A DNA stretch of 51,964 nt from Arthrobacter cryoconiti. Lineage in GTDB: Bacteria; Actinomycetota; Actinomycetes; Actinomycetales; Micrococcaceae. Of the stretch, positions 1 to 8,766 are shown piece after piece (position 1 is the first letter of the stretch; every line of letters begins with the position of its first letter). A program made the position numbers and the translations under genes. The notes beneath the pieces are model-generated. The model was not told where the DNA came from. It did no database searches and saw only the letters and a list, made by a program, of their open reading frames with translations. The stretch lies in NCBI RefSeq assembly GCF_020905375.1, contig NZ_JAJJBU010000008.1:1-51964 (forward strand), read 5' to 3'.

Positions 1-130
1 TTCACACAAGACGATCAGCGCCGGAGCAACCTAACAAACTTACCCCCAACACCCCAAGAAAGCAAACCCAGTAAACACCAGACAAACCAACCCGAAACAC
101 CAGAAAACAACCGAACAAACGGCCATCAAC

Positions 131-152
131 AAAAAAGGGGAACGCCATCCCC
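131..152 (-). terminator. Rho-independent terminator
   Basis: On the - strand a short GC-rich hairpin (GGGGA, 6-nt loop, TCCCC) is followed directly by six T. It lies just past the stop of the small - strand reading frame at 178-384. That pairing is the main reason to treat the small frame as a transcribed unit. Confidence 0.5.
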
Positions 153-177
153 AACACTCAGGACAACTCGATAAACA

Positions 178-384
178 CTACACACAAAGCGTGGCTGGCA
201 CAAATCCACACAGGTTTACTTGGCCAAGGAAAGGACCTTCCACAATCTGCGTAAATTGCGCCGAACTTGCAGGCCGAACTTGCAGGCCGAAAATATACTT
301 CGCAACGCGAGTCGGTACTGGTCCCGGCGGGTGATTACTAGCGGTCGGCGCGGCTGCAACGATGCCGTGAACGGTAGTCGTCAT
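178..384 (-). pseudogene. Small ORF, possible truncated ssb-like relic
   Basis: A 68-aa frame starts at an ATG with a clean GGAGG six bases upstream and ends just before a hairpin-plus-T-run terminator. The first residues (MTTTVHGIVAAAP) resemble the start of actinobacterial single-stranded DNA-binding proteins, whose OB fold begins with a similar T-V-x-G-x-V-A strand. The rest does not continue as an OB fold in this frame. A neighbouring frame contains a YRLAL stretch reminiscent of the SFRLA motif, as if there had been a frameshift. A 13-bp tandem duplication at 261-286 lies inside it and may be the lesion. The ssb link is tentative; it could also be an unrelated small protein. Confidence 0.3.
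261..286. repeat. 13-bp perfect tandem duplication
   Basis: The unit CCGAACTTGCAGG occurs twice head to tail. It lies inside the possible ssb-like relic and would shift its reading frame by one base. Confidence 0.7.
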
Positions 385-387
385 CAA

Positions 388-619
388 CTGCCTCCGGTTC
401 TGAAGATGGAACTGCTGCCGTTTCTATGGATTCAACATAAGGGCCTTGAAACACAGACGTCCTAATTTGGACGGTATTGGAGCGCGAAGCAGCTTCCGCA
501 GTGCCGGTAGCCTAGGGCGCAGTTCCGGCAGCCTAGGGGTACACGCACTTGGGCCGGGATGCATCCCTATATATACGTGCCTTCCAGTGCCGTTCGTGGG
601 TTGGCGGCACTGGGGACAC
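388..619. other. Intergenic stretch without a recognised gene
   Basis: No reading frame here looks like a protein. Two near-copies of a short element (CCGGYAGCCTAGGG) sit at about 502-538. Otherwise nothing is recognised apart from the terminator that follows. Confidence 0.4.
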
Positions 620-651
620 AAAAAATCCCACCGAAATGATCCGATGGGATT
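620..651 (-). terminator. Terminator of tRNA-Leu transcript
   Basis: On the - strand the arms AATCCCA and TGGGATT form a hairpin followed by a T-run. It lies about 45 bases downstream of the 3' end of tRNA-Leu, so it probably ends that transcript. Confidence 0.6.
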
Positions 652-695
652 CTTTGAAGCTCCAAGACTTTTTCACCTTGGGATTTATTTCAACG

Positions 696-778
696 TGCGC
701 GAGGGGGGATTTGAACCCCCACGCCCTTTCGGACACTGGCACCTGAAGCCAGCGCGTCTGCCGTTCCGCCACTCGCGC
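696..778 (-). tRNA. tRNA-Leu (anticodon CAG)
   Basis: The - strand folds as a class II tRNA. It has a seven-base acceptor stem (GCGCGAG/CTCGCGC), an anticodon stem CTGGC/GCCAG holding the loop TTCAGGT, and a T arm with GGTTCAAATCC. The anticodon CAG reads CTG leucine codons. The discriminator base is A, CCA is not encoded, and the gene is 83 nt, normal for tRNA-Leu with a long variable arm. Confidence 0.95.
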
Positions 779-1187
779 GTTGCGGCTATTTCACAGTCTC
801 CCTTTCAGGTTCCAGTGGAACAGCGTGATCAAGCATATAGGACACTCAACCGAAATACCTAAACGACCCACCAGCGGCACGCGTGCGGCACCATATGGTC
901 CTACGCCAGGGGTCCTGTCGCTCTTCCATGCGCTCCGAACATAGCGACTTCGAACCACCCTTTGAAAACCATACTGAGGGATGAAATCCGCCCCTTTCGG
1001 GGAATCAGATAGAGTTTTTTCAAGGCGCGCCCCGTAGTATCGTCTCTGTGGCGCGTTGCTAGCGGTTCGGGCAACCGCTCCGTGGGTGCGGAGTCTCGGG
1101 CCCAATGGTAGTTTCCGCCAGTCAGAAAATCTTGGAGAACGACCAAGCGTTCAAGCACTGAGCGCTGCAACTTGGGAGAGGAGACCG
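779..1187. other. Intergenic region upstream of fhaA
   Basis: About 400 bases between the divergent tRNA-Leu and fhaA. It must hold the tRNA promoter (reading left) and the promoter of the fhaA-pknA operon (reading right). I could not assign convincing -35/-10 pairs by eye. Apart from the fhaA ribosome binding site (GGGAGAGGAG at about 1174-1183) I see no other feature. Confidence 0.5.
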
Positions 1188-1973
1188 ATGGGACTGTTTG
1201 ACAACGTTGAAAAAGGCATTGAAAAGGCAGTTCGCGGAGCCTTTTCCCGGGGATCAAAGGTCTTGCAACCGGTGGAGATGGCGAGTGCTCTGCGCCGCGA
1301 ACTCGACGATAAAGCTATGACCCTGGACGCCGGGCGCACACTTGCACCTAATACGTTCAATATTGAGTTGGGCGATTCCGACTTTGAACGGGCACGCTCT
1401 TGGGGCGTCACGCTAGCCGAGGAACTCTGTGATGTAGTAATAAATCACGCCCGGAGCCAGGGGTATGTTCTCCAAGGTCCCGTCCGAGTATCTTTTATCC
1501 ATCAAGAGCAGCTTCGCCCGGGCCAGTTCGACGTCGTTTCGGCCACCGAAAAGGAAAGTGCTCGTTCCTCCGCTGCTCCTGCAACGGCGCCGCGTCAGCC
1601 GCCTCGTTCCGCATCTGCCACGCCAGCCCCGGTCTACAATCATCAGCCAGCCGCTGCGCCGGCGCCCACGGGGCAGCCTGTTTTGGATATTGATGGCCAG
1701 CGCTATTCACTCAATGCCAGCTCCATCATCTTGGGGCGCTCCTCCGAAGCCGACATTCTCATTGATGACACCGGAGTCTCCCGTAAACATCTTGAGATCC
1801 GAACCCGCGACGGCGTGAGCACTGCAGTCGACCTGGGTTCCACCAACGGTAGCTTTGTCGATGGGCACCGAGTACGGGGCAGCGCCTCGCTGGCAGACGG
1901 ATCGACTATCACCATGGGGCGCACACACATCATTTTCCGCATTTTGCCAGCCCGGAACGGTGGACGCCCATGA
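1188..1973 (+). CDS. fhaA: FhaA: DUF3662 and FHA domain protein
   Basis: A 261-aa protein with an N-terminal DUF3662 domain (about 1-125, starting MGLFDNVEKGIEKAV), a low-complexity Ala/Pro/Ser linker (about 125-170) and a C-terminal FHA domain (about 175-255). The FHA domain keeps the phosphothreonine-binding motifs GRSSEADI, SRKHLEI and DLGSTNGSFVDG. In mycobacteria FhaA binds phosphorylated PknB-pathway partners and acts on peptidoglycan synthesis at the membrane; the same role is inferred here. The ATG is chosen because a strong purine-rich ribosome binding site precedes it and the protein then begins at the family N-terminus; the open frame upstream is not family-like. It is first gene of the operon and overlaps fhaB by 4 nt (ATGA). 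Confidence 0.95.
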   Translation: MGLFDNVEKGIEKAVRGAFSRGSKVLQPVEMASALRRELDDKAMTLDAGRTLAPNTFNIELGDSDFERARSWGVTLAEELCDVVINHARSQGYVLQGPVRVSFIHQEQLRPGQFDVVSATEKESARSSAAPATAPRQPPRSASATPAPVYNHQPAAAPAPTGQPVLDIDGQRYSLNASSIILGRSSEADILIDDTGVSRKHLEIRTRDGVSTAVDLGSTNGSFVDGHRVRGSASLADGSTITMGRTHIIFRILPARNGGRP

Positions 1974-2455
1974 GTGACCTCAGCCTTACCGTTACCATTT
2001 TGCGCTTCGGATTCCTGGCTCTGATGTGGGTCATGGTCTTTAGCGTTGTCGCTGCCATGCGCCGGGACTTAGTGATTGGTAGGAAAGCAAAGGTCGGAGC
2101 TCCGTCGGCTCGGCAGGTCCGCAAACACCCGGAACTAGAACAACCCGCTCCGCCTGCAAAGCTTCAAGCGCGAGAATTGGTGGTCACTGAGGGCCCACTT
2201 TCCGGGACCACTTTAGAACTTTCTGATTCCCCCATTTTGTTGGGGCGGGCTCAGGACGCAACTTTGGTACTTGAAGACGACTACGCTTCGGGGCGCCACG
2301 CACGCTTGTTTCCTCAAGGAACCCGCTGGTTTATTGAAGACTTGGGCTCTACCAACGGCACGTTTCTTGGCGGCACCCAACTGACGCGCGCCCTCCCTGT
2401 AGAACTCGGGACGCCGGTGCGGATCGGCAAAACGGTCATTGAATTGAGATCGTGA
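1970..2455 (+). CDS. fhaB: FhaB/FipA-like FHA protein with one membrane segment
   Basis: A 161-aa protein. An N-terminal hydrophobic helix (about residues 8-28, LRFGFLALMWVMVFSVVAAM) anchors it to the membrane. A cytoplasmic FHA domain spans about residues 70-160, with LLGRAQDA, SGRHARLF and EDLGSTNGTFLGG. It is the partner of FhaA and is expected to read threonine phosphorylation made by PknA/PknB and link it to cell division. It starts by 4-nt overlap with fhaA and ends by 4-nt overlap with pstP. Confidence 0.95.
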   Translation: MSDLSLTVTILRFGFLALMWVMVFSVVAAMRRDLVIGRKAKVGAPSARQVRKHPELEQPAPPAKLQARELVVTEGPLSGTTLELSDSPILLGRAQDATLVLEDDYASGRHARLFPQGTRWFIEDLGSTNGTFLGGTQLTRALPVELGTPVRIGKTVIELRS

Positions 2456-4122
2456 CTATGGCCGAAACCACTTTGATACTAAGGTATGCGGCCAGATCGC
2501 ATGTCGGTCTGGTCCGGGCAAAAAATGACGACTCCGCCTACGCCGGCCGCTATTTGGCTGTGGTCGCCGATGGCATGGGGGGCCATGCCGGCGGCGACGT
2601 CGCCAGCGCTTCAACCGTGCTCGATTTGATCCATTTGGACCATGGCAACTACACGGATGATGCAGGAACTCACCTTGCTGATGAAATTCAGAGCGCGAAT
2701 TCCCTGTTGTCAGAATTGGTCCACGTAAATCCGAAACTCGCCGGAATGGGCACAACTGTCACGTCGTTGCTGCTCTCGGGCCAGCGGCTTGCGTACGCGC
2801 ATATCGGCGATTCACGCGCCTACCGTCTGAAGAACAATACGTTCGAGCAGATGAGCAACGATCACACTTTCGTACAACACATGATCGACGAAGGCCGCAT
2901 GACGGAGGCGGAGGCAGAAGTCCATCCTCACAAAAACGTGCTTATGCGCGTGCTGGGCGACGTTGACGCCTCGCCAGAGCTGGATCTGAAATATTTCGAT
3001 GCGGAGCCGGGGGAACGTTGGTTATTGTGCTCAGACGGACTGAACTTTGTGCGTCACGAAATGATCGAGGAGGTCATTCGGCACACCAAGTCGTTAGCTG
3101 CGGCCGCAGACACTCTTATTGAGCTCACATTGGCTGCGGGGTCACCAGATAACGTCACGGTAGTCATTTTCGATGTGGTTGAAGCTTCTCCCGATGACAC
3201 ACAGACAGCGGCACTGGAAACAATTACCCCTTCCGCAAAGTCCAGAACATCCGAAGTGCTTGAGGACGATGCCCCCGTCGTTGCTGATCCTTCCGACAGC
3301 ACACAGGCCGGTCCCCTTGACGAGCCGAAAGTACTGAAGGACGACGTCGGCGCCGCCGCTATAGCCAGCCCAACGGCCAATCAGCCAGAGCCCAAGAACG
3401 AAGACATTCCCGAGGAAGAGCTCGATACTCATATCAGGGCAAGCGCAGTCCATCATGAGCTTTCGTTGCGACCTCACGAATTAGTTGGCGCTGCCGTAAC
3501 CGCCAATGCAGAGGGAAAAATACCCCGCTTGGAGCATCGTCCCCCCACTCAGCGCGCGGCTACAGTACTTACACACAAGCCAGTAGATACTCCCGTAATC
3601 TCGGATGAGACCGAAGAATCCCTGCCACGGGCGCATTACCGCCGCTTGGTACTTCTCATACTGGGCATATTGGCGACGCTGGCGATCGTAGCAGGCGGAT
3701 GGCTGGCGTACACCTGGACACAGGCACAGTATTTCGTTGGCCTCTCGAACGGAAACGTTGCTATCTATCAAGGTGTCTCCCAGAATCTGGGCCCGATTTC
3801 GTTGTCCCATCTTTTGCGAGAAACGAGCGTCTCAGTGTCCTCCCTGCCGGAGTACTCTCAACAATTGGTCACGGCAACCATGCCAGCTTCCACCTTGGGT
3901 ACCGCGGAACAACTCATCAGCGACCTTCAATTGGGCACGGGTTCCAGTCTGCCTCCTTGCAATCTGCTACCCACCAGTTCAGCTACCGGGACTTCCTCGG
4001 CCGCAACTGGTGGGACGATCCCAGCTACAGCTCAACCTTCTACGCCTGGAAATAGCCCGGCTGCTACTGCCACCCCCATCTCCACGGCCCCACCGACATG
4101 TAGCCCGGGAGGCGGAAATTGA
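2452..4122 (+). CDS. pstP: PP2C-family Ser/Thr protein phosphatase PstP
   Basis: A 556-aa membrane phosphatase. The PP2C catalytic domain covers about residues 8-245, with the metal-binding motifs RAKNDDSAY, VADGMGGHAGG, GTTVTSLLL, HIGDSRAYRL, LCSDGLNFV and GSPDNVTVV. A long acidic, disordered linker (about 250-395) is followed by one membrane helix (about 397-422, LVLLILGILATLAIVAGGW) and an extracellular Ser/Thr/Pro-rich tail. It reverses phosphorylation by PknA/PknB. The GTG start overlaps the fhaB stop (GTGA); an ATG two codons in is an alternative. The linker is longer than in Mycobacterium. Confidence 0.95.
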   Translation: MTMAETTLILRYAARSHVGLVRAKNDDSAYAGRYLAVVADGMGGHAGGDVASASTVLDLIHLDHGNYTDDAGTHLADEIQSANSLLSELVHVNPKLAGMGTTVTSLLLSGQRLAYAHIGDSRAYRLKNNTFEQMSNDHTFVQHMIDEGRMTEAEAEVHPHKNVLMRVLGDVDASPELDLKYFDAEPGERWLLCSDGLNFVRHEMIEEVIRHTKSLAAAADTLIELTLAAGSPDNVTVVIFDVVEASPDDTQTAALETITPSAKSRTSEVLEDDAPVVADPSDSTQAGPLDEPKVLKDDVGAAAIASPTANQPEPKNEDIPEEELDTHIRASAVHHELSLRPHELVGAAVTANAEGKIPRLEHRPPTQRAATVLTHKPVDTPVISDETEESLPRAHYRRLVLLILGILATLAIVAGGWLAYTWTQAQYFVGLSNGNVAIYQGVSQNLGPISLSHLLRETSVSVSSLPEYSQQLVTATMPASTLGTAEQLISDLQLGTGSSLPPCNLLPTSSATGTSSAATGGTIPATAQPSTPGNSPAATATPISTAPPTCSPGGGN

Positions 4123-5489
4123 GTCAATTAGCGACTGTAGCGAAGCCACGCCGCAACTCTGAACTTCTTTTGTTGGTGCTGGCTTTGGGTGTAGGAGTGA
4201 TGGCCAACGCTCTGGTCAACCTCAACCTCGGCCGGACGTTTGACAATGATTTCTATATCCAGACGGCAGTACTGACCGTGTTGTCGCTGGCTATGCATGT
4301 TTCTCTGCGTTTCCGCGCACAATATGCAGATCCGGTCATATTACCGGTGGTTGTGGCTCTCAACGGCATTGGGTTAGCCGTTATCCACCGGCTTGATATT
4401 GTCACCGGGGATAATGCTGGCCCACGCCAATGGTTATGGACGACCCTCGCAGTTGCCGTCGCCGTAACTGTGATCTGGATGCTCAAAGATCACAGAATTC
4501 TACGCCGGTATACCTACATTTCACTGGTTTTGTCGGTAGCCCTCCTTCTGATGCCGCTAGTACCTGGCATCACAGCTGGGGACGTCAACGGCGCAACAGT
4601 CTGGATCAAACTCGGGCCGTTCACCTTCCAACCGGGAGAAATTGCGAAGATCACCCTGGCTATATTCTTCGCCGGGTACCTTTCCTCCAACCGGGACCTG
4701 ATCTTGCTGGCAGGCAAAAAGATTGGTCCTTTACAGCTTCCTCGCGCCAAGGATCTAGCGCCCATGATCGTGGCATGGATGGCAAGTGTTGGCGTGCTGG
4801 TATTCCAGCATGACCTCGGGACCTCAATCCTGTTCTTCGGTCTATTCATGGTCATGATCTACGTGGCGACAAGCCGCGTCAGCTGGATTTTGATCGGTTT
4901 GGTACTAATGGCAGTTGGTGGCACGGCCGCTTACAAGATTTTCCCCCACGTCGCCCGTCGCATTGACGTGTGGATACATGCCCTGGAACCGGCTTACATT
5001 GATGCCCCTTACGGCAGCGGACAGGTAGTCCAGGGCCTTTTTGGTATGGCGAATGGCGGGTTGACAGGTACCGGCTTGGGTCAGGGTTCACCGCAGGGTG
5101 TGCCGTTGGCCAATAGCGACATGATTGTTGCCAGCATTGGTGAAGAACTTGGTCTTGTCGGTCTGTTCGCAATTGTCTGTCTCTACGCTTTGCTCGTTGC
5201 GCGCGGATTCCGAGCATCTTTGGGAACTCGCGATGCGTTCGGCAAACTACTCGCTGTGGGCCTTTCGTTCGCCGTCGCATTGCAGTGCTTTGTGATCATT
5301 GGCGGCGTCACTCGTCTGATTCCATTGACAGGACTCACCACGCCTTTCTTGGCTGCTGGAGGTTCCTCACTGTTGTCCAACTGGATCATTGTGGCCCTGA
5401 TCCTTAAGATTTCAGATGCGGCACGCCGTCCAATCAACGTTTCTGACGGCCCCAACAGTGAACGTCAACGGGAGGTGTCCGCGGTATGA
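4119..5489 (+). CDS. rodA: RodA/FtsW family peptidoglycan glycosyltransferase
   Basis: A 456-aa polytopic membrane protein of the SEDS family, with about ten to twelve hydrophobic segments. Family hallmarks visible are NGATVWIKLGPFTFQPGEIAK, QHDLGTS, the extracellular loop with GQVVQGLFGMANGGLTGTGLG, and a C-terminal GLTTPFLAAGGSSLLSNW segment. It polymerises lipid II during elongation together with the adjacent class B PBP. Start is TTG at 4119, within a TTGA overlap with the pstP stop and preceded by GGGAGGCGG. It overlaps pbpA by ATGA. Confidence 0.95.
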   Translation: MSQLATVAKPRRNSELLLLVLALGVGVMANALVNLNLGRTFDNDFYIQTAVLTVLSLAMHVSLRFRAQYADPVILPVVVALNGIGLAVIHRLDIVTGDNAGPRQWLWTTLAVAVAVTVIWMLKDHRILRRYTYISLVLSVALLLMPLVPGITAGDVNGATVWIKLGPFTFQPGEIAKITLAIFFAGYLSSNRDLILLAGKKIGPLQLPRAKDLAPMIVAWMASVGVLVFQHDLGTSILFFGLFMVMIYVATSRVSWILIGLVLMAVGGTAAYKIFPHVARRIDVWIHALEPAYIDAPYGSGQVVQGLFGMANGGLTGTGLGQGSPQGVPLANSDMIVASIGEELGLVGLFAIVCLYALLVARGFRASLGTRDAFGKLLAVGLSFAVALQCFVIIGGVTRLIPLTGLTTPFLAAGGSSLLSNWIIVALILKISDAARRPINVSDGPNSERQREVSAV

Positions 5490-6940
5490 ACCAAGCCATT
5501 CGAAATTCATGGATAGTGGCCATCACCTTGTTCGCCCTACTCTTTGGGTCTATCTCCTACGTTCAGTTCTTTGCTGCCGATGCTCTCAACAAGAACCCGA
5601 ACAACAACCGCCAACTAATTGCTAATTTCTGCAGCAACCGCGGGCCGATCCTTGTGAGCGGGCATCCCATTGCCGAGTCCGTCGCTACGGATAACGACTG
5701 CAAGTACCAACGTAAGTACAACGATCCCTATCTGTATGCCGGGCTGACGGGATTTTACAGTCTCGGCAATGGCCAGTATGGGTTGGAGGAAGCCATGAAA
5801 GAGGATCTGGCTGGCACGTCCAACGATGCTCTCTTTGAGCGGATCGCCCAAACTTTTACCGGCGCCAAACCTCAGGGGCGTTCGGTGGAGTTGACGATCG
5901 ACGACTCCATTCAAAAGCTGGCTTACAGCATGATTCCCGACGGTGTTGCCGGTTCCATTGTGGTGATGAATCCGAAGACCGGTGCCATCATCGCCATGGC
6001 ATCCAAACCGTCCTACGATACGAACTTGATGGCCAGCCACGACTCGTCCGTCGTTGCCAAGGCTTATGACGAACTAGTCCAAACGCCCAGTATCAACTTG
6101 TTTGGTTCCCCGGCCTTCACGCAGACGTACGCCCCAGGATCAGTCTTCAAGTTAGTCGACACCGCGGCGGCCTTGGAGTCAGGGAAATACAATAAGGACA
6201 GCGTGTTGGCGAACCCGGCGGAACTAGCCTTTCCCGGCATCAACTACGCACTGCCCAACTATCGTTACGGCCAGTGCTACTCCCAAACAACGGCTACTTT
6301 TAAATTTGCTCTTGAGAACTCCTGCAACACTCCATTTGCGAGCATTGCACTGGACTTGGGACAGGACGCGATCACTAAGCAGGCAGAGAAGTTTGGTTTC
6401 AACGACTCCTCTGTGAAGATTCCCATGGGAGTAGAAACCAGCCGTTTCCCCGGAAGCACGGGCGTTCTGGATCCGCCCTCACTAGCTCAAAGCGCCATTG
6501 GCCAGCTTAATGTCACTGCTACACCACTTCAAATTGCCATGATGACCGCAGCGATTGCCAACGACGGCAAACAAATGAAGCCAAATCTTGTCCAAACTGT
6601 TCGCTCGCCGGATTTGAAAACCGTCTCGAGTTTGACTCCTGAAGTCCTGCGCCAATCCACAACCCCGGCAATTGCCCAACAAATCAAAGACTGGATGGTC
6701 AGTGTGGTAGATAACGGCATTGCTTCAGGCGCGGCCGTACCAGGCGTGAAAGTGGCTGGCAAGACAGGTACCGCGGAGGTGGCCAATAATTTGAACAATG
6801 CATGGTTTACTGGCTTCGCGCCGGCAGATGATCCCCAAGTCGTTGTATCGATTGTCATGCCGAACGTAGACGTGGCCACCGGTGCACTTTTAACTAGTCC
6901 AAATGCAAGCAAACTCTTCAAGGCGGTGTTGAAAAAGTGA
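5486..6940 (+). CDS. pbpA: Class B penicillin-binding protein PbpA (transpeptidase)
   Basis: A 484-aa protein with a single N-terminal membrane anchor (about residues 10-32), a short pedestal region and a C-terminal transpeptidase domain. The three active-site motifs are present: SVFK (in [10 protein letters not shown], nucleophile Ser), SCN (in LENSCNTPF) and KTGTAEV. It cross-links new peptidoglycan and is the cognate partner of the RodA encoded immediately upstream. It is coupled to rodA by ATGA and to pknA by GTGA overlaps. Length and domain order are normal for actinobacterial PbpA. Confidence 0.95.
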   Translation: MNQAIRNSWIVAITLFALLFGSISYVQFFAADALNKNPNNNRQLIANFCSNRGPILVSGHPIAESVATDNDCKYQRKYNDPYLYAGLTGFYSLGNGQYGLEEAMKEDLAGTSNDALFERIAQTFTGAKPQGRSVELTIDDSIQKLAYSMIPDGVAGSIVVMNPKTGAIIAMASKPSYDTNLMASHDSSVVAKAYDELVQTPSINLFGSPAFTQTYAPGSVFKLVDTAAALESGKYNKDSVLANPAELAFPGINYALPNYRYGQCYSQTTATFKFALENSCNTPFASIALDLGQDAITKQAEKFGFNDSSVKIPMGVETSRFPGSTGVLDPPSLAQSAIGQLNVTATPLQIAMMTAAIANDGKQMKPNLVQTVRSPDLKTVSSLTPEVLRQSTTPAIAQQIKDWMVSVVDNGIASGAAVPGVKVAGKTGTAEVANNLNNAWFTGFAPADDPQVVVSIVMPNVDVATGALLTSPNASKLFKAVLKK

Positions 6941-8709
6941 GGCCTACATCAGGAATCACCTTAGGCGGCAGATTCCAACTCACCTCACGCATTGCCATTG
7001 GCGGCATGGGCGAAGTTTGGAAGGCGCAGGACATGGTCCTGGGCCGCATAGTGGCCATCAAAATCCTCAAGGATGAATACACCGGGGATCCGGGCTTTAG
7101 AGCCCGCTTCCGGGCAGAAGCTAAACACACGGCCCTGCTGAACCACGTCGGAATTGCCAACGTCTACGATTACGGCGAAGAGGACGGTTCCGCCTACTTG
7201 GTCATGGAACTTGTCCCTGGAGAACCGCTCTCCACGATGATCGAACGCGAGCATGTGCTCTCAGCCGACTGGACTTTGTCCATGATTGCCCAGACTGCCC
7301 GCGCCTTGTCCGTCGCGCATGCACAAGGTCTGGTGCATCGCGACGTGAAGCCTGGCAATTTACTCATCACACCTGATGGGCGGGTTAAGATCACCGACTT
7401 CGGCATCGCAAGACTGGCCGATCAGGTGCCGCTCACGCAGACCGGTCAGGTCATGGGGACGGCCCAATATTTGGCCCCCGAACAAGCCACAGGCCAAATT
7501 GCAACAGGCTCCTCGGATATATATGCTCTTGGCGTTATAGGTTATGAGTGCATTACCGGACATCGCCCCTTCTCGGGGGAATCACAGATCGCGATTGCTC
7601 TAGCGCAGGTCAACGATGCTCCGCCACCATTGCCTGACACCTTACCGACTCCGGTACGTGCACTGCTGATGTCCATGCTTGCCAAGGATCCCAGCAACCG
7701 ACCAGCCAACGCGTTGAAGCTCTCCGACGCCGCCGAGGCCATTCGAGAAGGCAACATCAAGGCCGCCCATGCCGCAGTACCTGGCATGTTGCTTTTTGAA
7801 TCCACCACGGGCCCCATCACGGCACCTGTGGATATCAATGCCACGGCACCCACCTCAGTGGTGGGAAACGTTCGCGAACCAAGCACGTCGGCGCTTCCCA
7901 CTGTTATTGGCGGTGCCGTCCCGGAGTCCACCACGGACAAGCCCATGACACGCGCCGAAATGCTCGGTGCCGAGCGGGCCTGGACGGCGGGCCCGGACCC
8001 CGAGCAGGATGATTTCAACTCCGAAGACACCGCTGAGGAACCGGCCAAACGTGGGCGCAGCCCGTGGACCTGGCCGGCCGTAGCTTTGATAGCGCTTCTG
8101 ATCTTTGCGCTTGGAGCACTGCTCCTGCAGAGTTTGGGAGTTTTTGATTCCGCCAAAACTGGTCCCGTGCAAAGTTCCTCCGCCGCCACGACCACGTCCG
8201 CTGCTCCCACCACTGCTGCGACATCTGCCACACCGTCTGCGACTCCGTCCGCATCAGCGACGCCCACCACGGTGACAGTGTCTGCGGACCAGTTCAGGGG
8301 CCGGCCCTTTGATCAGGTCCGGACCCAGCTCGAGAACATGAGTCTGCAGGTAAACCGCGGGGAAGATGCTTTCAGTGCAACCGTCCCAGCCGGCAGCGTC
8401 ATCGATTTGACTCCCACTGGCCCCATGAAGGTTGGCTCAGAAATAACCGTCACGGTTTCCAAGGGTGTGGAACCTCCCACCATGGTGGCTGTCCCTTCCT
8501 CGGCGGGAATGACGGGTGATGCCTACGATCAGGCCATTGTGGCCGCCGGGCTCCAGCCGGCGCGGGTCGAGGAAGCTTCCACGGTGACCAAGGGCAACGT
8601 AATCCGCACCAATCCGCAGGCTGGCACCCAAGTGGCCAAGGGTACCGTGGTCACCTACTACGTCTCCTCCGGACCGCCTGCTGCGGCAACAACCCCCGCA
8701 GTACCGTAG
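6937..8709 (+). CDS. pknA: Ser/Thr protein kinase PknA with two PASTA repeats
   Basis: A 590-aa membrane kinase. The kinase domain (about 8-275) has the glycine loop GGMGEVWKA, the VAIKIL lysine, HRDVKPGN catalytic loop, DFGIAR and the APE-like LAPEQATG. A disordered linker leads to one membrane helix (about 380-402) and a Ser/Thr/Ala-rich stretch. The extracellular part holds two PASTA-type repeats (about 445-510 and 512-580, the second ending in [10 protein letters not shown]). M. tuberculosis PknA lacks PASTA domains, so the presence of two here is noteworthy. It phosphorylates cell-division and wall-synthesis proteins. The GTG start overlaps the pbpA stop. Confidence 0.93.
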   Translation: MRPTSGITLGGRFQLTSRIAIGGMGEVWKAQDMVLGRIVAIKILKDEYTGDPGFRARFRAEAKHTALLNHVGIANVYDYGEEDGSAYLVMELVPGEPLSTMIEREHVLSADWTLSMIAQTARALSVAHAQGLVHRDVKPGNLLITPDGRVKITDFGIARLADQVPLTQTGQVMGTAQYLAPEQATGQIATGSSDIYALGVIGYECITGHRPFSGESQIAIALAQVNDAPPPLPDTLPTPVRALLMSMLAKDPSNRPANALKLSDAAEAIREGNIKAAHAAVPGMLLFESTTGPITAPVDINATAPTSVVGNVREPSTSALPTVIGGAVPESTTDKPMTRAEMLGAERAWTAGPDPEQDDFNSEDTAEEPAKRGRSPWTWPAVALIALLIFALGALLLQSLGVFDSAKTGPVQSSSAATTTSAAPTTAATSATPSATPSASATPTTVTVSADQFRGRPFDQVRTQLENMSLQVNRGEDAFSATVPAGSVIDLTPTGPMKVGSEITVTVSKGVEPPTMVAVPSSAGMTGDAYDQAIVAAGLQPARVEEASTVTKGNVIRTNPQAGTQVAKGTVVTYYVSSGPPAAATTPAVP

Positions 8710-8766
8710 CGTCTCGCCTAGCAACTTCCTTGATTTTCCAAACAGCCGAAAGGACCGACCGCACTC

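Noticed and set aside
1-130. A/C-rich, G/T-poor stretch at the left edge
   Set aside because: Striking base composition but no repeat unit, palindrome or gene; I could not assign a role.
7542-8270. 242-aa Ala/Ser/Val-rich frame opposite pknA
   Set aside because: Composition mirrors the pknA codons; pknA is clearly the real gene.
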